Counted from the stretch's first letter, positions 13,897 through 27,000 are shown. The stretch: 64,000 nucleotides of DNA from Dasyornis broadbenti (GCA_013397935.1 VZRN01002961.1:1-64000), one strand, 5' to 3'. Notes: generated from the letters alone by a model not told the origin. Translations and numbers: made by a program.

Positions 13897-14260
13897 TGGG
13901 TTTTGTGGGGTTTTTGGTTTTGTGTGTTGGGTTTTTTGTTGTTGTTTCAGGGGGTTTTTTGATGCGCGGGGTTTTGGGTTTTCTGGGTTTTTTTGTTTGG
14001 TTGGTTTTTTGGTGTTTTGTTTTATTTTGTTTTTGGTTGGTTTAAATTTCAGTTATATAACTCTTTTAGGAAAGGAGAACTGCATTTATAGGGTAATACT
14101 GGTGTTGTATCTCTCTAGATTATTCTGGTTGGTTGGTTTTTTTTTGTTGTTGTTCTGGTGTGCAGTTTTTGGGTGGGTTCTTTGTGTGTGGGGGGGGGTT
14201 TTGTTGGTTTTGGTTTAGGTTTTTTGTTGGTTTGGTTTAGTTTGGTTTGATTTTTTCTTT
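13897..14260 (+). repeat. G/T-rich low-complexity block containing an inverted insert
   Basis: The plus strand is almost only G and T for about 360 bases, apart from the 84-bp unique insert at 14,044-14,127. It consists of irregular runs such as GGTTTTGTGTGTTGGG and TTGGTTGGTTTTTT, including a run of nine G near 14,190. There are many runs of three or more G, so G-quadruplex folding is possible, although most loops exceed the canonical seven bases. The 98-codon ORF at 13,922-14,218 runs through this composition and is a low-complexity artefact. Confidence 0.85.
14044..14127 (-). repeat. 84-bp inverted repeat, arm B (inserted copy)
   Basis: Exact reverse complement, 84 of 84 bases, of 12,308-12,391. 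Allowing one missing A in a homopolymer extends the match by three more bases on the left. Both sides of the copy are G/T-rich low-complexity sequence that is absent around arm A. The copy therefore looks like a locally templated insertion. Confidence 0.93.
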
Positions 14261-17200
14261 AAATGCCTGTTGGCTACAACAATAATACATCAGGTCAAAA
14301 GTATCCTGAATTTGATGAGACAGTCTGAACTCTCAAACAGTACCAACACCTTGTAGAAAAACTAAAGGAATTATTCTAAAGCAGTGCAAATGAGGTAAAG
14401 AGATCTGACACAACACTCCCTGCCTGGAGAAAATGATTCTACCATATTTTAAACTGTCAGCATTTTATTCTGTGTAGCTTTGAGAGCTTTGCCTCCATGA
14501 TCCTTTGCAGTGCCGCTAAATCAGCAGCAAAAACTATGGATACATATACTTCATACATATTATGTAATACATGCTCATACATATTATATAATTTACAGGC
14601 ATATGGAGATGCTCTTGAGACTAACCCTCTCCAGTCATGGATACCATGTCTTGACACTGACTAAAAAAAGGATCTGCTCAGATGTCATAGTGCAAGGCAC
14701 TCATGCTATTTTTCTTCTCTTCATTCTTATAGACAAGCCTGTCAATAGTTTGAAGTGAATATCACTTTCTCAAACAAGTTCTTTATCCTTTTCTTGCTTC
14801 TTTATGCAATGTTCACAATACACAAGATAGTAAGCTGTTTCAAAATAAAAAAAAATATTACTTTTGTTCAAAAAACCCTGTAAGTTATCCAGGAAAATCT
14901 AGTACAAACACATAGAAAATTTTCTTGCTTTAATTTCTCCCTACAGACGTCTAGAGACTGAATAGTTAATTAGTGATATATAGGCCTGGAACATCACAAA
15001 GCTTCTGTCTTTTCTTCATGCAGGGCCAAGAAAATATGCCTCAGTCATTTGGATATTATCATTCCTTAGTCATTTATCAATAGCAATTTAAAAAAAAAAA
15101 CTTGTGGGGAAAAAGGGCAGCTTAATATTCATTGAAATGACAAACTGACTCGTAAGAAGTCATTAATTATTTCCAGAAAGCCTAATCCACATTCAGTTAA
15201 ATTCAACTGGTTTATTGGCTTCATGTCACAATGATAGCATACAGTAAAATACCCCTCTCTCCAATACCTAGAAATACTGTGTATCAAAAACACTTTCTGA
15301 CTGTTGTTGAATTATTTGCCTCTTACAGGGTGTTGTTCTCCAAAAAGTGTGGTTTAGCTGCTCCTCAGAGGCTCTGAGGAGAGTTTCTGATTAGAAATTT
15401 CACGTCTCTCAACATGTTTTATCAGATGCAATACCTCTATTAGACTTATATTACTTAGACTAAACTTTGAAAAGCAGCCTTATAAATTGAGTATGCAAGT
15501 GTATAATAAATATACAAGATAGATAAATTTAGCACCTTCCAACTGCACACGATGAGAATTTTGGTTATTGTAGCAACTGGTCTTCAAATGTCTGTCTCTG
15601 TACAAACTTACTTCAGTCATAGAGAGTAAATAGCAATTTCTAAATACATGTTCATCGGATGCTTCCAGTTCGCACAACCTTCCCATGTAGTTATCAAAAC
15701 ATGAGAGTTGAATTGGTGTCTTAGAGAGTTTCAAGGAAACAGATATAAGCTTAAAAAGAATTAGGTGGGACTATACAAGCACTCCAAGGAAAGTTTAGGG
15801 ATGAAAACGTTACCACTCCAAACCTACCAGAGACAGCTAGAGAAGAGATCGCTCAGTCTGAAAAGGACATCACTAGAAAGACACAACTGTTACTCAAACA
15901 CAACAGAAAGGCAACAAAGTTTTTCTTCCTATGCTGCAAAGTATCTCCCCTGCTTCTGCACAACCCACAAAGCAAACAGTTTAATGCAACCCCATGTGTT
16001 ACTTCGCATGGATGCTCCCTCTCATTGCTGGTTTGAGAACAGAGCAGAGAGGGAAGGGACAGGTACTGACAGCTGTACAAACCCTGGGGCTTCCACAGGC
16101 AACAATTTCCCAATTCCAACATCTATACCATCATTCCTCTTGCTTCATTCTACAGCATGTGGATCCCATCTAAGACAAGATCTCTTATTCCAGCAGATCA
16201 GTAGCAGCTGTGATGTAAAGCCTGGCTGTCTTCGTTTGTTCCTGACTTCACTACTTCCTGTAACACGGTCTGCATTAAGCCCCCCAAGGAGACCCAGCCA
16301 TGACGTCCAAAGAAAGATGAACATATTTTAGCCTATCAGGTATTTCCTGTGTAGGTACAGAGGGAAAATGAGACCAATAAAGCACAGATACCATGCTCAG
16401 ACCTTCACAGGCAGACAAAGCCTATGATAAGCAAAGATGGTAAATTTGCTCTGTAACTGATTTGGTTTTAGAAACAGGTGAATCTTGCATTATATCCTTC
16501 TAGGAAGTCTTTTCCTGAATAAACGTCAACAGCAGTTTCCAAATCAGTGGTGCTGACAGGCTGATGAAACCTATGCAGTTAAACCAAGTGACTTGGCTAA
16601 AAATCTAGCAAACTTTTTTTTCTCAGATCAGAGAATTCCTGTATTACAGTTTCCCTGACACCAATAGCGTCCTTCTGAAACTGCCTCTGTGTATCTGTAA
16701 CCCACACACCAATGTCTTTCATGTAAGGGGCACTGTTTCTAACATTCAGTTTTAGCTCTATACAATACCAAAAATCACTGACCTATCAGTGTTACTCAGT
16801 TGTTACTCTTATCCTCTTGCTCATCTTCAGTTGTCATTCAGTGCAAATAAAAGTGCACAGCAGCTGTGAAAGCCAGACTCTGACTCACCCCACCACAAAA
16901 CTTCTGTCCATTAAGACAGCAAGGCTCTTGGGGTCTCTGTTTTAAGGTAGAAAACAGAAGAGGCATTTTTATGACACTGTATGTCCACACACAGATTACT
17001 GGTGTTGTCTGATCCAAAGCTTCCTGACTAGTAAAATGAGGCCAGACTTAATGTCAGTTATCTAGCACTTTGTAGGTGAAAAGTACTGCAGCTAATCCAT
17101 GTGTTCCTTCTGATTTCTATCTTCACACTCAGGGCACTGGAGCTTACAGCAACTTAATTTTTCAAAACTGCAGAAAACTGATACTGTAATTTTCAGAGAC

Positions 17201-20200
17201 ATGGATAATGAAAACTTATGTGGATGGATCCGTTTGATTGTCAGCCGAGTAGTTCACTTTGATAACTATTCATGTCAAGTCCATATGAACAAATATTTAC
17301 AAATATATGCATGTATATATCTTTCTTTCATGTATCTTTCTTCCATGATAAAATGTACTGTAACTTAGATATCTATTCTAGAAGAAAAGCACAAAAAATT
17401 TATCAAATTATGATCTGAAAAAAAAAAAAAAAGAGAAAGCACAGAAATGGAGCTCTTAATGCTTAAGTAAGCTTGTGGAAAGGGTAACCCACAAGTTCCT
17501 CACTGAAGTTTGTAAGGAAGCTAATACATATTCTAGTCTTGGTTTGTGGGAGAATTTCCTACATAGCGGTAGACCTCAAACACAGTGTTACTAAATTTGA
17601 CACATCTGCAGTAGCTCATAATGCTTCTGTAGGTGCACAGTAACGTATATGTTTATGAGGGGTTTAAACTCTTAAGAAGAATTGGTGAGTAGTTGTGAAG
17701 TCAAAAGTCCTGCTTTTGACCTCACTGATGTCCTTCACCTTTTAATGTAAAGCAGAGCAAACCAAATGAAGTGCTTAATGCTGCAACACTTTGAAGAGGC
17801 AGAATTCTAGAATCATCAGGTTGTTAATTAAGTTCGGAGCGTTTTCTTAGAGGATTTTATTTTCTACATGAAGGAAATATCTCATTTTGAGCAACTTCTG
17901 TTATTTTATCCACGTGGCATTCTAGGTCTTGTTATACTTTAAAGCACTAGACATTTTCTCAAAAGTATCCAGTAAAAGAGAAAGCAAAAGCTTCACTGCG
18001 TGTCTTCTGCTATGCAAAATTTGATAGTCAGGCCAAATGGTGCTTAGCTGTTGACAAGAGAAGTGCCTTACGTACATTCAAAGAGGAGCAGAAGAGCAGC
18101 AGCAAACTGCTCTTTATTAGTAAGCTCAATGAGAAGCTGTCAGAAGCACGTCAGTATTACTGAAAAGCAACCTGTAAGAGATTACTCTGCAGGCTGGCAG
18201 GAGATTCAGTTCAAATTCTCACTGGTTTAATATTGTCACTGGCACAATTAACAAACTGGTCACTAAGAGGCAGCTGAGATCTGCTATTCATGCCTTTGTC
18301 TTACAAGTGAATTAATTAATTTCACAAACAATGTCTCTTATACCCAGAAATTAAAGAAAAACAAGCAGCAAAGAGCCACAGCCAAACAAATGTTCTACCG
18401 AAACAGCCTGTACAGGGTTAAGCAGCACTTTCATGGTCTCTGCATACATCTTTATTTCCTGATAAAAGCTGTAAGTGTGCAAGTTATTCCCTTTCTCTTG
18501 AACTCACTTCTTTTTGGCATGTTTGCTGTCTCTGTGGTCCGTGTGAAGGTAGTGGAGAAGTGAGGTGTGTCGAAGCAAAAGAATAGGGCTGGAAGCTGGC
18601 AGACAGGATATCTCATGCTGTTTCTTACCACTCAAATCCACCTACAACTGCCTCAAATTGGACTAGTGTTGCCACAGAACCTGGGGTTTCTCGTATAGAT
18701 TTGAGATTCTGCATTTTATTAATGTTCTATCTATGCTACAGTTTTTATCATTTGCTACTCTTCCCAATAAACAGAAAAGGGAGATACAAAAAAAAAGCTA
18801 ATTCCCGTAAAACTGGAATTCTAAACATACAGACTCATACACCTTTTTGCTAACCCAAGGCTTTTAAAAATCTTGAGCCATTTTTCATTTCCCCCTCCAA
18901 ATCAAGAGGTTAGGTTAAAAAAAACTCATACAAGATTAAAGAAACACTGTGTTTTCATTATGAGGAAAAGTTCTTAGTAATTTTTAGTTTCCAGATGTTA
19001 CTACTACTAAAATCCTTCAATATAGCATAACAGTTGGCTAGAAAATGGTAGAATTTTCAGATCAAAAGAAGATAGATGCTCTTGAAAAACAGAAGTAAAA
19101 CTCTAAACCAATATGCATTTTTGATTCTCTGATAAAACCTAACAATCGTTCCAAACAAACAGATAATTTAAGGGAAAATATAATTTCATAATTATATAAG
19201 AGATTTTTAATATAATATATAATTTAATACTGTATTTTCTATCAAATTTTAGGGAGAAGTCAGTCCTGACTGTACGCGATAAAACTGGAAGAGATGGCAG
19301 TGACATGGCACTGCTGAACTACATAAAAGCTTTCTGTACCACTCTGCACTGCCTTCTCTCTTTCTAGGAAGGCATAGAAAAGTTAGAGTAAAAATTCATT
19401 TTGTATATTCATTTTGTTGGTAAAATGACTACTGACACATTGCCAGAAAAGCTATTGAAGAAATTTTTCTACCTCCTCTATGTTTGCCTTGCTCATGGTA
19501 TAGTAACTAGAATACACTAATTCTGAGCGAGGTCCTTACCTCTACTCTCACTTTGCAAAAGCTGGTGGGAAGAGCCAGAACTGTGTAAAACTCCCAGTTT
19601 TGCCTAATAACATGTCAATGTATTCCCCTGCACCATCTCAGATCTTGATGCACAGATCTTGATGCACAGGTTGTGCTGCAGAGAATTTAGGCAACCCAGG
19701 GGAAGAGATCTAATTTACAATGCCACTCCCTCCACTGCCTTCACCACCCAGAAGTTTCCAAACTTGACTAGGGAACTTTTCTGTCTGTGAAGGAGGTTAG
19801 CATAGAGGGAATGCAGCTATTGAAGCTGAGCAGTTCCCTTCTCAGGGGCTGCTCTTTGGTTCTGGCTTGTGAGGACAGTATCATCTTTCTGTAGTTCCCT
19901 GACCAGCCACACCCCTGACTCATTACGTTACTTTCGCCAGCTCCCTGAGCCCTGTTTCTTACCTGCACAACGCAGTAGTGGGTGACTTTTTAAAGAACAG
20001 TTTGCTTCAGTGGTTATATGCTTGAATACAGTTACACACAGTAGCAGGGGTGTGAAGAAGTGGCATTAATATACACTCAGCAAACCCAGAGCCTGAAATT
20101 TAGGTTTAGATCTGTAACTTTGAACAGGAAAAGGCAGAAGGAACTACGTGCAGTATTTCAAGCCCCATAGTGTATATCAAGATAAAAGTTTCTGTCAGTG

Positions 20201-20347
20201 GATTTGCAGGTGCTTTTAAAAATAATGCAGTTTGGACAATTACATCTTTAAACATTGGGTGGGCATACATGCTGTTCAGTTTATTGACATTTCTTGAAGT
20301 CATATTAGGGTTTTCAACATTTGATGACAGTTATCCTTTTAGTACAT
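14261..20347. other. Non-coding AT-rich intergenic DNA
   Basis: No recognisable gene. Small items are an imperfect tandem duplication at 14,551-14,592 (18-bp core twice, one copy every 24 bp), a 9-bp-stem hairpin at 15,361-15,381 (CTCCTCAGA, loop GGC), a poly-A run near 17,409-17,424, an 8-bp inverted repeat near 17,700, an extremely AT-rich stretch near 19,180-19,250, and a perfect 14-bp tandem duplication at 19,639-19,666. A 188-codon plus-strand ORF at 15,765-16,331 has no recognisable domain and is considered under findings. Confidence 0.6.
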
Positions 20348-20605
20348 TCATAGAATCATAGGATGTAAAGGCATTGGAATGGTGCTTACAGGTCATCTAC
20401 TCCCAGCTTGCCCTGCCATGGGCAGTCACACCTCACACTAGACCAGGTTGCTCAAGGCCTTATCCCACCTGGCCTTGAACAGTGCCAGATTTGGGGTTTC
20501 CAGAATCGACCTGGACAACTCGTTCAGGCATCTCACCACCTCACAGTAAAGAATTTCTTCCTAATTTCTTTCCCTCTTTAAAATTCTTTTGTTCTTTCCC
20601 ATTTC
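20348..20605 (-). mobile_element. CR1 LINE 3' fragment
   Basis: It begins with TCATAGAATCATAGGATG, the reverse complement of the CR1 terminal tail. It continues with the characteristic CR1 3' UTR landmarks in reverse orientation: CCATGGGCAG, GACCAGGTTGCTCA, TGGCCTTGAAC, CACCTCACAGTAAAGAATTTCTTCC. The element is therefore on the minus strand with its 3' end at the low coordinate, and it is 5'-truncated as most avian CR1 copies are. Its upper boundary is approximate because the match fades near 20,600. Confidence 0.88.
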
Positions 20606-22729
20606 ATCTACAATTTTAAGTAGTGTGAAAGCTTTCAGGTTTGGCCAGATAGGGAAAATACTCAACAGAACTGAGTGTAGTTTTAGTTTAGGACTTCATT
20701 TAAGAGATATCTTAAAATTATAAGAAAAGTGAGATAGAGGTGTTGTCATGAGCCTCTGAAACAAACCCAGAAAAAAAGTAAAATAAGCACTCCTGGTCAA
20801 CAGAAATATCAGAATAACTATTAAAAAAATTAGCTGATGATCTTCAAAGTGCTTTATAATCCCTAACACATTACATATTGTGTGAATCAAGCAGGTATGG
20901 TCCCAACTTTACCACAGGATAAGGATTAGGTTTGACTGGACTAGACTTTAGAATCACAGTACGCACGGACAGAAAAAGTGTAAAAGTAACACACGTTATA
21001 CTTTACAAACCCAGGGAATCTGCAGCCACTTTCTGATATACATCAATTCACTAAGCATAGACAAATGTCTGAGAAATATTACAACCAGCTTGATACACAT
21101 ATTTTTCAGCCTTGTGTGGTTGTTGTTGCTATTATTTTCTGATAATCCAGCCTAGTTTGGTGGTCCTTTTCTCCATATCAAAAGATTTTACCAAAGGACA
21201 CTACAGTTGCAGCCCTGCATGTACGACCAAGATATTTATAGACTACTCCCCCAATACTATTTTTAAAACTAGCAATTCCTGTGTTTTTCTCAAAGTTAGG
21301 CTGTATTAATCATGACTGGAAGCAGAGGAAGCCTGCTCAACACATGTGAATATTGCCTATGCCATGAAAAACACCTGAGCAACAGCTCCCACCACCAGAA
21401 ATGAACTGAGTTGCAATGCACTGACACAGGCAAAAAGGAATTTCTCATGTGCTGGGAGGTCTGTTCAAGCCTTGCTTAGTTGTGGAGTAAATCATGGAGG
21501 GACTACTTTTGTAGTACACATTGCTTTCCTCTCTCATCAAGCAAAAGGTGATTAAAATGGCATGATTTTACAGCTGGTAAAAAAAAATCTACAGTCAGTT
21601 TTGCAATGCAAAAAGCAGGGAACTAATGGCTACCTCAAATAAGCAGACTTTCTCCTGGAACACCGCTGAGCTATCTCTTACAGAAGGCATAAAGGAAAAG
21701 CAATCCACATGTGCATAACTGAAAATCCTCTTAGCTAGGCACCTGAAGATTTTTATCTCACTAGCTGCTCTGTCAGTTTTGTGGGTTTACAATTGCCTTC
21801 TTTTAATTTCAAAAGAATGTTTCAAATTGTTGTGAGAACACTGTATAAAAGAACATGACACTAGGCAATTAACAGAGCACAGAAGGAAATGCTGAAAATT
21901 ACTCTATACAAAGATTTTTGATAAGAGTACAAACCAGAAATAAAGAAATAAAGAAACCAGGAATAAAGAAAAATATATTTGCCTGATCGTGGCTTTATAA
22001 GTGTATGTATTGGAAATAAACATAGTTAAATTTAGAAATTAACATGATTTTTAATTAGCGGCATGCTTCTCTGTGGTGCATGCTGTGTACTTTTTGGAAC
22101 AAAAGTTCAGAGTTGACTATCTCACACGGAAATGTTATTTTACAGGTCACACTTTAAATTTGTTTTTACCTTTTCTGTATTGCAGCTTCTAGCCGAAACT
22201 CATATTGTGAGTAAAATACCACTGGAGAGAAATCGTGAGGGTTCACTTTCCATGAGTTACAGGGTACAAAACCCACCCATCTCCCTGCTCTGCCACAACA
22301 ATGTTCTCCTCCTTTATTCTCAACCAACCCAACGCATTACTTTAAAACTTGTATCCAACTGGCACTGTACTTTAAATCCTGTATTTTGCTGCTTCTTTTC
22401 AGCCACAAGGAATTAAGTCCAAAAGTTTGACTGTTTCCCAACTGTACTGTCAGGTTGGATGAGCAACACTTTTTCTGTGCATACAAAAAGTTAGGCATTT
22501 GAGCTAAAAAAAAGGTAAAAATTAGGATGCAGTTGTCCTACTGCCGTAAGAACTGTAGAAAGTATCAATGATGTTGACATTTGGCGTAGGCTATGATATC
22601 TTGCTGGTTGTTCTAAAATAAACAGAAAGGGGCAAATGCTGCTGAACATTCAAAGTTGAAGGCTAGTGTTTGAGATGTATGGTTTTGAAATGGTAAACGT
22701 TATTCATTCACACTTCTCTGCATCCGGTC
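20606..22729. other. Non-coding sequence upstream of the CpG island
   Basis: AT-rich mixed sequence without a recognisable exon, RNA gene or mobile element. Base composition changes sharply to GC-rich at about 22,730. Confidence 0.55.
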
Positions 22730-23208
22730 GTGTATACTGCCTATGCGAACAGTCTGTAAGCCCACACACGGAGATCAACTCTTCCCTGTCGTCGGCTGCT
22801 GTCGAGACAGGGTGCAGCCTCGGAGGTCCCAGCGCCCGCTGCGGGGGCTTTTGCCCGGTTGGCGGTTCCGAGTGACCGGCGGGCAGCACCGCACACTGCG
22901 CGGGCCCCGCCGGGGCCTGGCGGAGCTTGGGGGGCGAGGGGCGGATCTGCGGCCGGGACCTCCGGGAGGGACAGGCTCCCGGCCAGGAGCCGGCTGCCAG
23001 CCGGAGGCTGGCTCTTGGAGAAGGGATATCGGACGCGTCTGCCCCGCGGAGCCCGTGGCAGCCTCCGGGTCTCGGGTACACCGCGCACGGCGGGGCAACA
23101 CCTGGGGAGCAGCGCGGCGTAGGAGCGAACGGCTAACATAGCGCCCGCGGGACCGGCCGCGCCGGGAGCAGGTCCCGGGGGGGCGCGGAGGGCGGGGAGC
23201 GGGGGCGG

Positions 23209-23353
23209 NNNNNNNNNNNNNNNNNNNNNNNNNNNNNNNNNNNNNNNNNNNNNNNNNNNNNNNNNNNNNNNNNNNNNNNNNNNNNNNNNNNNNNNNNNNN
23301 NNNNNNNNNNNNNNNNNNNNNNNNNNNNNNNNNNNNNNNNNNNNNNNNNNNNN
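23209..23353. other. Assembly gap, 145 N
   Basis: A run of 145 undetermined bases lies in the middle of the CpG island, directly after a G-rich stretch (GCGGGGAGCGGGGGCGG). The gap probably reflects GC-rich sequencing dropout, so its printed length may not be the true one. Any core promoter or start codon lying there is invisible. Confidence 0.99.
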
Positions 23354-23464
23354 CAGCAGTGGCAGGTGTGCGGCGGCAGGGACGGGCGTGGGCACGGGGA
23401 CAGCCGCCGCAGCGCGGAACCGAGCCGAGCGCAGCTCTCCCAGCTCTCTCGTCCGCTGTTGCAG
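23354..23464 (+). ncRNA. Possible 5' non-coding exon with splice donor at 23,465
   Basis: After the gap the plus strand reads like a GC-rich 5' UTR with CCGCCGCAGCG, GAGCCGAGCG and a pyrimidine-rich CTCTCCCAGCTCTCTC, ending in TTGCAG|GTACGG at 23,464/23,465, which fits a splice donor. There is no convincing start codon or protein in it. The call rests only on CpG context and one splice-like site, and no matching acceptor exon was identified downstream. It could equally be coincidence. Confidence 0.2.
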
Positions 23465-24010
23465 GTACGGTCGGGGTCGCTCTGCGGAGCCGTGGGTGGA
23501 GCATGTGCTGGCGCGGTTCGACCCTAGTGGTCCCCTGCGGGGGCCGAGGGCTGCGCGGAGCCCGATGGTGTCACGGGAGGGGCCACGCTCGCTTCCCGCG
23601 GCCGGAGAGGAAGCTCGGCAGGGAGGTCCTCCCGTCGGGACCTGCTCGGTTTGGAGCAAGCGGAGCACGGTGTCCTCGGCGGAATGGGTTGAAGGGACCC
23701 ATGCCCCCCTCGCCAGACCCGTGGCAGGTTTGGGTGCATCGGGATTTGGGTGTCCCGCAGCCTCCAGACGGGCGCGGGGTGGGCAGCAGGCCATGTCTCC
23801 GGAACCGGCTTCTTCGGCGGGGCGCAGGGACGCGGAGAGGGACGCGGCTCTCCCGGGTCCGCCGGCGGCGGCGGCACTCGGCTCCCTCCCACGGGCGTCC
23901 TCGGACGAGAGGGTGGTTCGGCTCGTCGGCCGGAGAGACGAAGTACTAAAGTTACTTTTCCTGTCAAAACAGTAGTTGCGCTAACGCGAAACAGGTATCG
24001 TGTTAGCTGG

Positions 24011-27000
24011 AATGTGCTTAAGGAGTGAACGGTAAGGATCAAAGAACAAATTTCTCTCACGTAAATAATGGGGAAAGGGACAAAGCCACAGGCAGACCAT
24101 GCCGTGGTGCTCAGGTGTGTTTTAAGGTAAATGCTTTCATAGGGGAACTACCGCGTTTTACAGCTGGCCACTGGTAAGGCGTGCTGTTTGATCACATATT
24201 TAGCTATGTTTAGCCCTGTGCAGCTCTCTGAAATATCTCTCTCTGCAGATACTGTCAAACATGCTCCCTTTTTTTCGCACTAGTTGCTCTTCCATAATAT
24301 TTAACTGGATCATTTCATTCTTATGACTAGAGTTGAGCCATAGTACAAAAATTTCTGAAGGCTATGTTCTTACTGAGCAAAAACTTATAAACAATACAAC
24401 ATTTTAAATTTTTTGCTTCTTTTTTTTTTGGTCTATGAGCTACTTTAGTAATTTTTTTACACCCTCGTAATTATTCCGTGCTAGTCAAAGACATTTCTGA
24501 TACATCTCTAATTCAGCAATAAGGTATCAGAGACTACAGACTTGCAGCCCACGGTTTGCTGTAATCTCTTGATTTTCATTTTTTGTATTTAGAACAGGGT
24601 ACAGTTATTTGTTTGAAGAGGACAAAGTGTTGCCCACACTGTCCTGTTCATACAAATAACTTTTACTGCTGCTGTCCTAAAAGGAAAACCCCACTTTGTA
24701 TGTGATGGTGTAGGATGCACATTCAGAATGGCCATGGGACACAGCTTTGATGTGCAAGACTATATTTAACTGCACCATGAGACACTGACCTATGGGCTCA
24801 GCTGAGTCTGAACAAACATGTAACAAACATGAAACAAACCCTCTGTCTCATCAGTAGGTCATGGTAACTAACAAAAGATGTACAGAGCCAAAAGCAGAAC
24901 ACAGTAATTTGTTAAGAATGCTTAAGCCTTTTGTTTTTTCTGCCCCGTGTGTTTCACTTGGACTGCAGAGTAAGGCATATAATAAAGGACTTGCCGGCAC
25001 ATAGTGGCATTAGCTACTGACCTGCTGTTTCTCCCCAGTTTACCAAATGAACCACTAAATCTAGAAAAATAAATCAGCTACAACAACATGAGGTATAAAT
25101 TGCTCTGCAGCACACAGGCTGTCAGTTTTCCAAATTACTGAGCCTATTTTTTCCACTCGGTGTGGATACCAGACACTGATTACTCCACATATGAAAGTCC
25201 AGAAGTTGTAAGGAAAGTTACTGCACTACAGTCCTCAGAGAGATATACATTATCCATCCTTACCTTTGCATTATGATTTGTTCATATTAGCCATAAAGTT
25301 AGGGAAATATGTTTGTGTTACCCACCATATGACTGTTGTAACAACAACAATTTACTAGTTTGCAGACTGGGACTTCCACAGCTACACCAGGTTACAAATT
25401 AATAAAAAGTTGGTATAGACATCTATCTGTCTTTAAAGGAGTTGGAGAGTTGAAAACACATCATTATTCCTTTGAGATTTTGCAAAAAAAACACTTTTTA
25501 ATTAATCTACTTATGAAATCAACTATTCTATTATTTTTCTGTTTCATTTTTCTGTTCCTGACCCTATCTATCTGAAATTGTCTGTTGAACTTTAAAGAAA
25601 GGTGTTAATTACTATTCCTGGGTAACTTCTTACAGGGGCAGGTGTCTTGCAAATGTGTTTGAGCAATTTAAAATGTTCTTAAAATAGCTTGCTGTGAGCA
25701 GCATGTTCCTAAGTAGGTCTAAGAAACACTGATTAAGAAAAGCTCCCTACTGTGTCAAGAACATCTATACTGTAAAGAAATTTGCAAATTAACCAGGGTT
25801 GTTCTGGATTTCTGACTTTTAGGTATGGTTTAATCCTGTTTCAGGCCAAACCAAGAAAGTTTTGGTTTTCAGTTTTGGGCTCAGACATTTTCAGTTCACT
25901 GCATAGAAAGCTGTCTAATGTCTACTACAGTACTGCCTTTCTTCCCCTTCATCCCACGACCTACACTGTAGACACTGCCGGCAAAGATACAACTTGCTCT
26001 TGAAAGTTTAGGTGAATTAGTGATGAGATACTGGTGACACAGAAATTGTTGTGGGAATTGTGCTTTTTCTTGTCTTTTGTGGTTTTTACTGTGGAGTTTT
26101 AAAAGGCAGTAGATAGGCAATTCTGAAGCAGAATCACAGGAAAAAGGTTCACCATGCCTAGCCTATAAAAGTGGATAGCACATGGAAATTATTCTTCCTC
26201 CTGCAGAACAAGTTAAAGAATACATCCCTCTCTACAGCTGGTTAAACCCAGCAGCCCCTAAAGAATATGTTTGTGGGGTCTACAAGTAGTGTAGCTGGTA
26301 GATACATGTTGAATCCAACCTGAGATGCAACAGGCACCTCCGTAGAAGAACCTGAGAGACTGATCACTTCTGATGGAGGATTCCCTAGGCAGTCAATGCT
26401 GGAGAAGGCCTACTGAGCTGGTCTTCGAGGGGTAACATATAAAAAGCAACACAGTAATAGAAGAAAAGTGATTTTTATCCTGTCCTGTTTATAAACATGA
26501 GAAGACTTTTAAGCTCACTAAGTGTTCTACAATATCTGAGCATGACTAATTTAGCCAGACTAATGAAGTGCGTTATTTGTTGCCAGTAAGATTCACCTAA
26601 AGCAGTATCAGACTGGAGAGTGTCTACACAGCTACTGCCAGGAAAGCTAACTTCTAAGTGGATTTTGAAAATAATCTCATGGTTGTTTTATTGATTATAA
26701 GAAGGTGCCGTCTCTTCAAAGGTCTACTTGAGAAAATCTACAGAAAACATTGACTTAGTGCTTGTTCAGTTTGGGGTTTTTTTTTCAAATTGAGTTACCA
26801 CTATCTGATTTCTTAAATTCTACAATAAAAGAATGAAATCTATGAAAGAATTATTTTAGCCATGCATTTTATATTTAAAAACTGCAATGCCTTGAAATTT
26901 TCTTACTAATTTTCTCATTTATTGAAATGGGTTATGTACATGTATACAGTAAAAGGAAGAAATATCTTCTTTTTTTCCCCTAAATCATACTAGTTAATTA

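Larger units (their letters stand above)
22730..24010. promoter_or_regulatory. Orphan CpG island with assembly gap, probable promoter
   Basis: From about 22,730 to 24,010 the sequence is strongly GC-rich and dense in CpG, in sharp contrast to the AT-rich flanks on both sides. CpG islands of this size in birds usually mark a promoter. No protein could be recognised in any of the six frames. The long GC-rich ORFs here (for example 339 codons on the minus strand that run through the gap) are expected from the lack of A/T-rich stop codons. A plausible plus-strand first exon ends at 23,464. Candidates are a non-coding RNA promoter or a distal alternative first exon of a gene outside the window. 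Confidence 0.75.

Noticed and set aside
13922..14218. 98-codon Phe/Gly/Trp-rich ORF
   Set aside because: Product of the G/T-only low-complexity block; no plausible protein.
22775..23794. 339-codon minus-strand ORF in the CpG island
   Set aside because: It runs through 145 undetermined bases, has only P/R/A/G-rich composition, overlaps equally long ORFs in other frames, and shows no domain. Open frames are expected in GC-rich DNA.
22730..24010. MAP1B first exon in the CpG island
   Set aside because: MAP1B is the expected next gene on the minus strand by synteny, but the conserved N-terminal exon sequence was not found in the readable part of the island. The gap leaves a small residual possibility.
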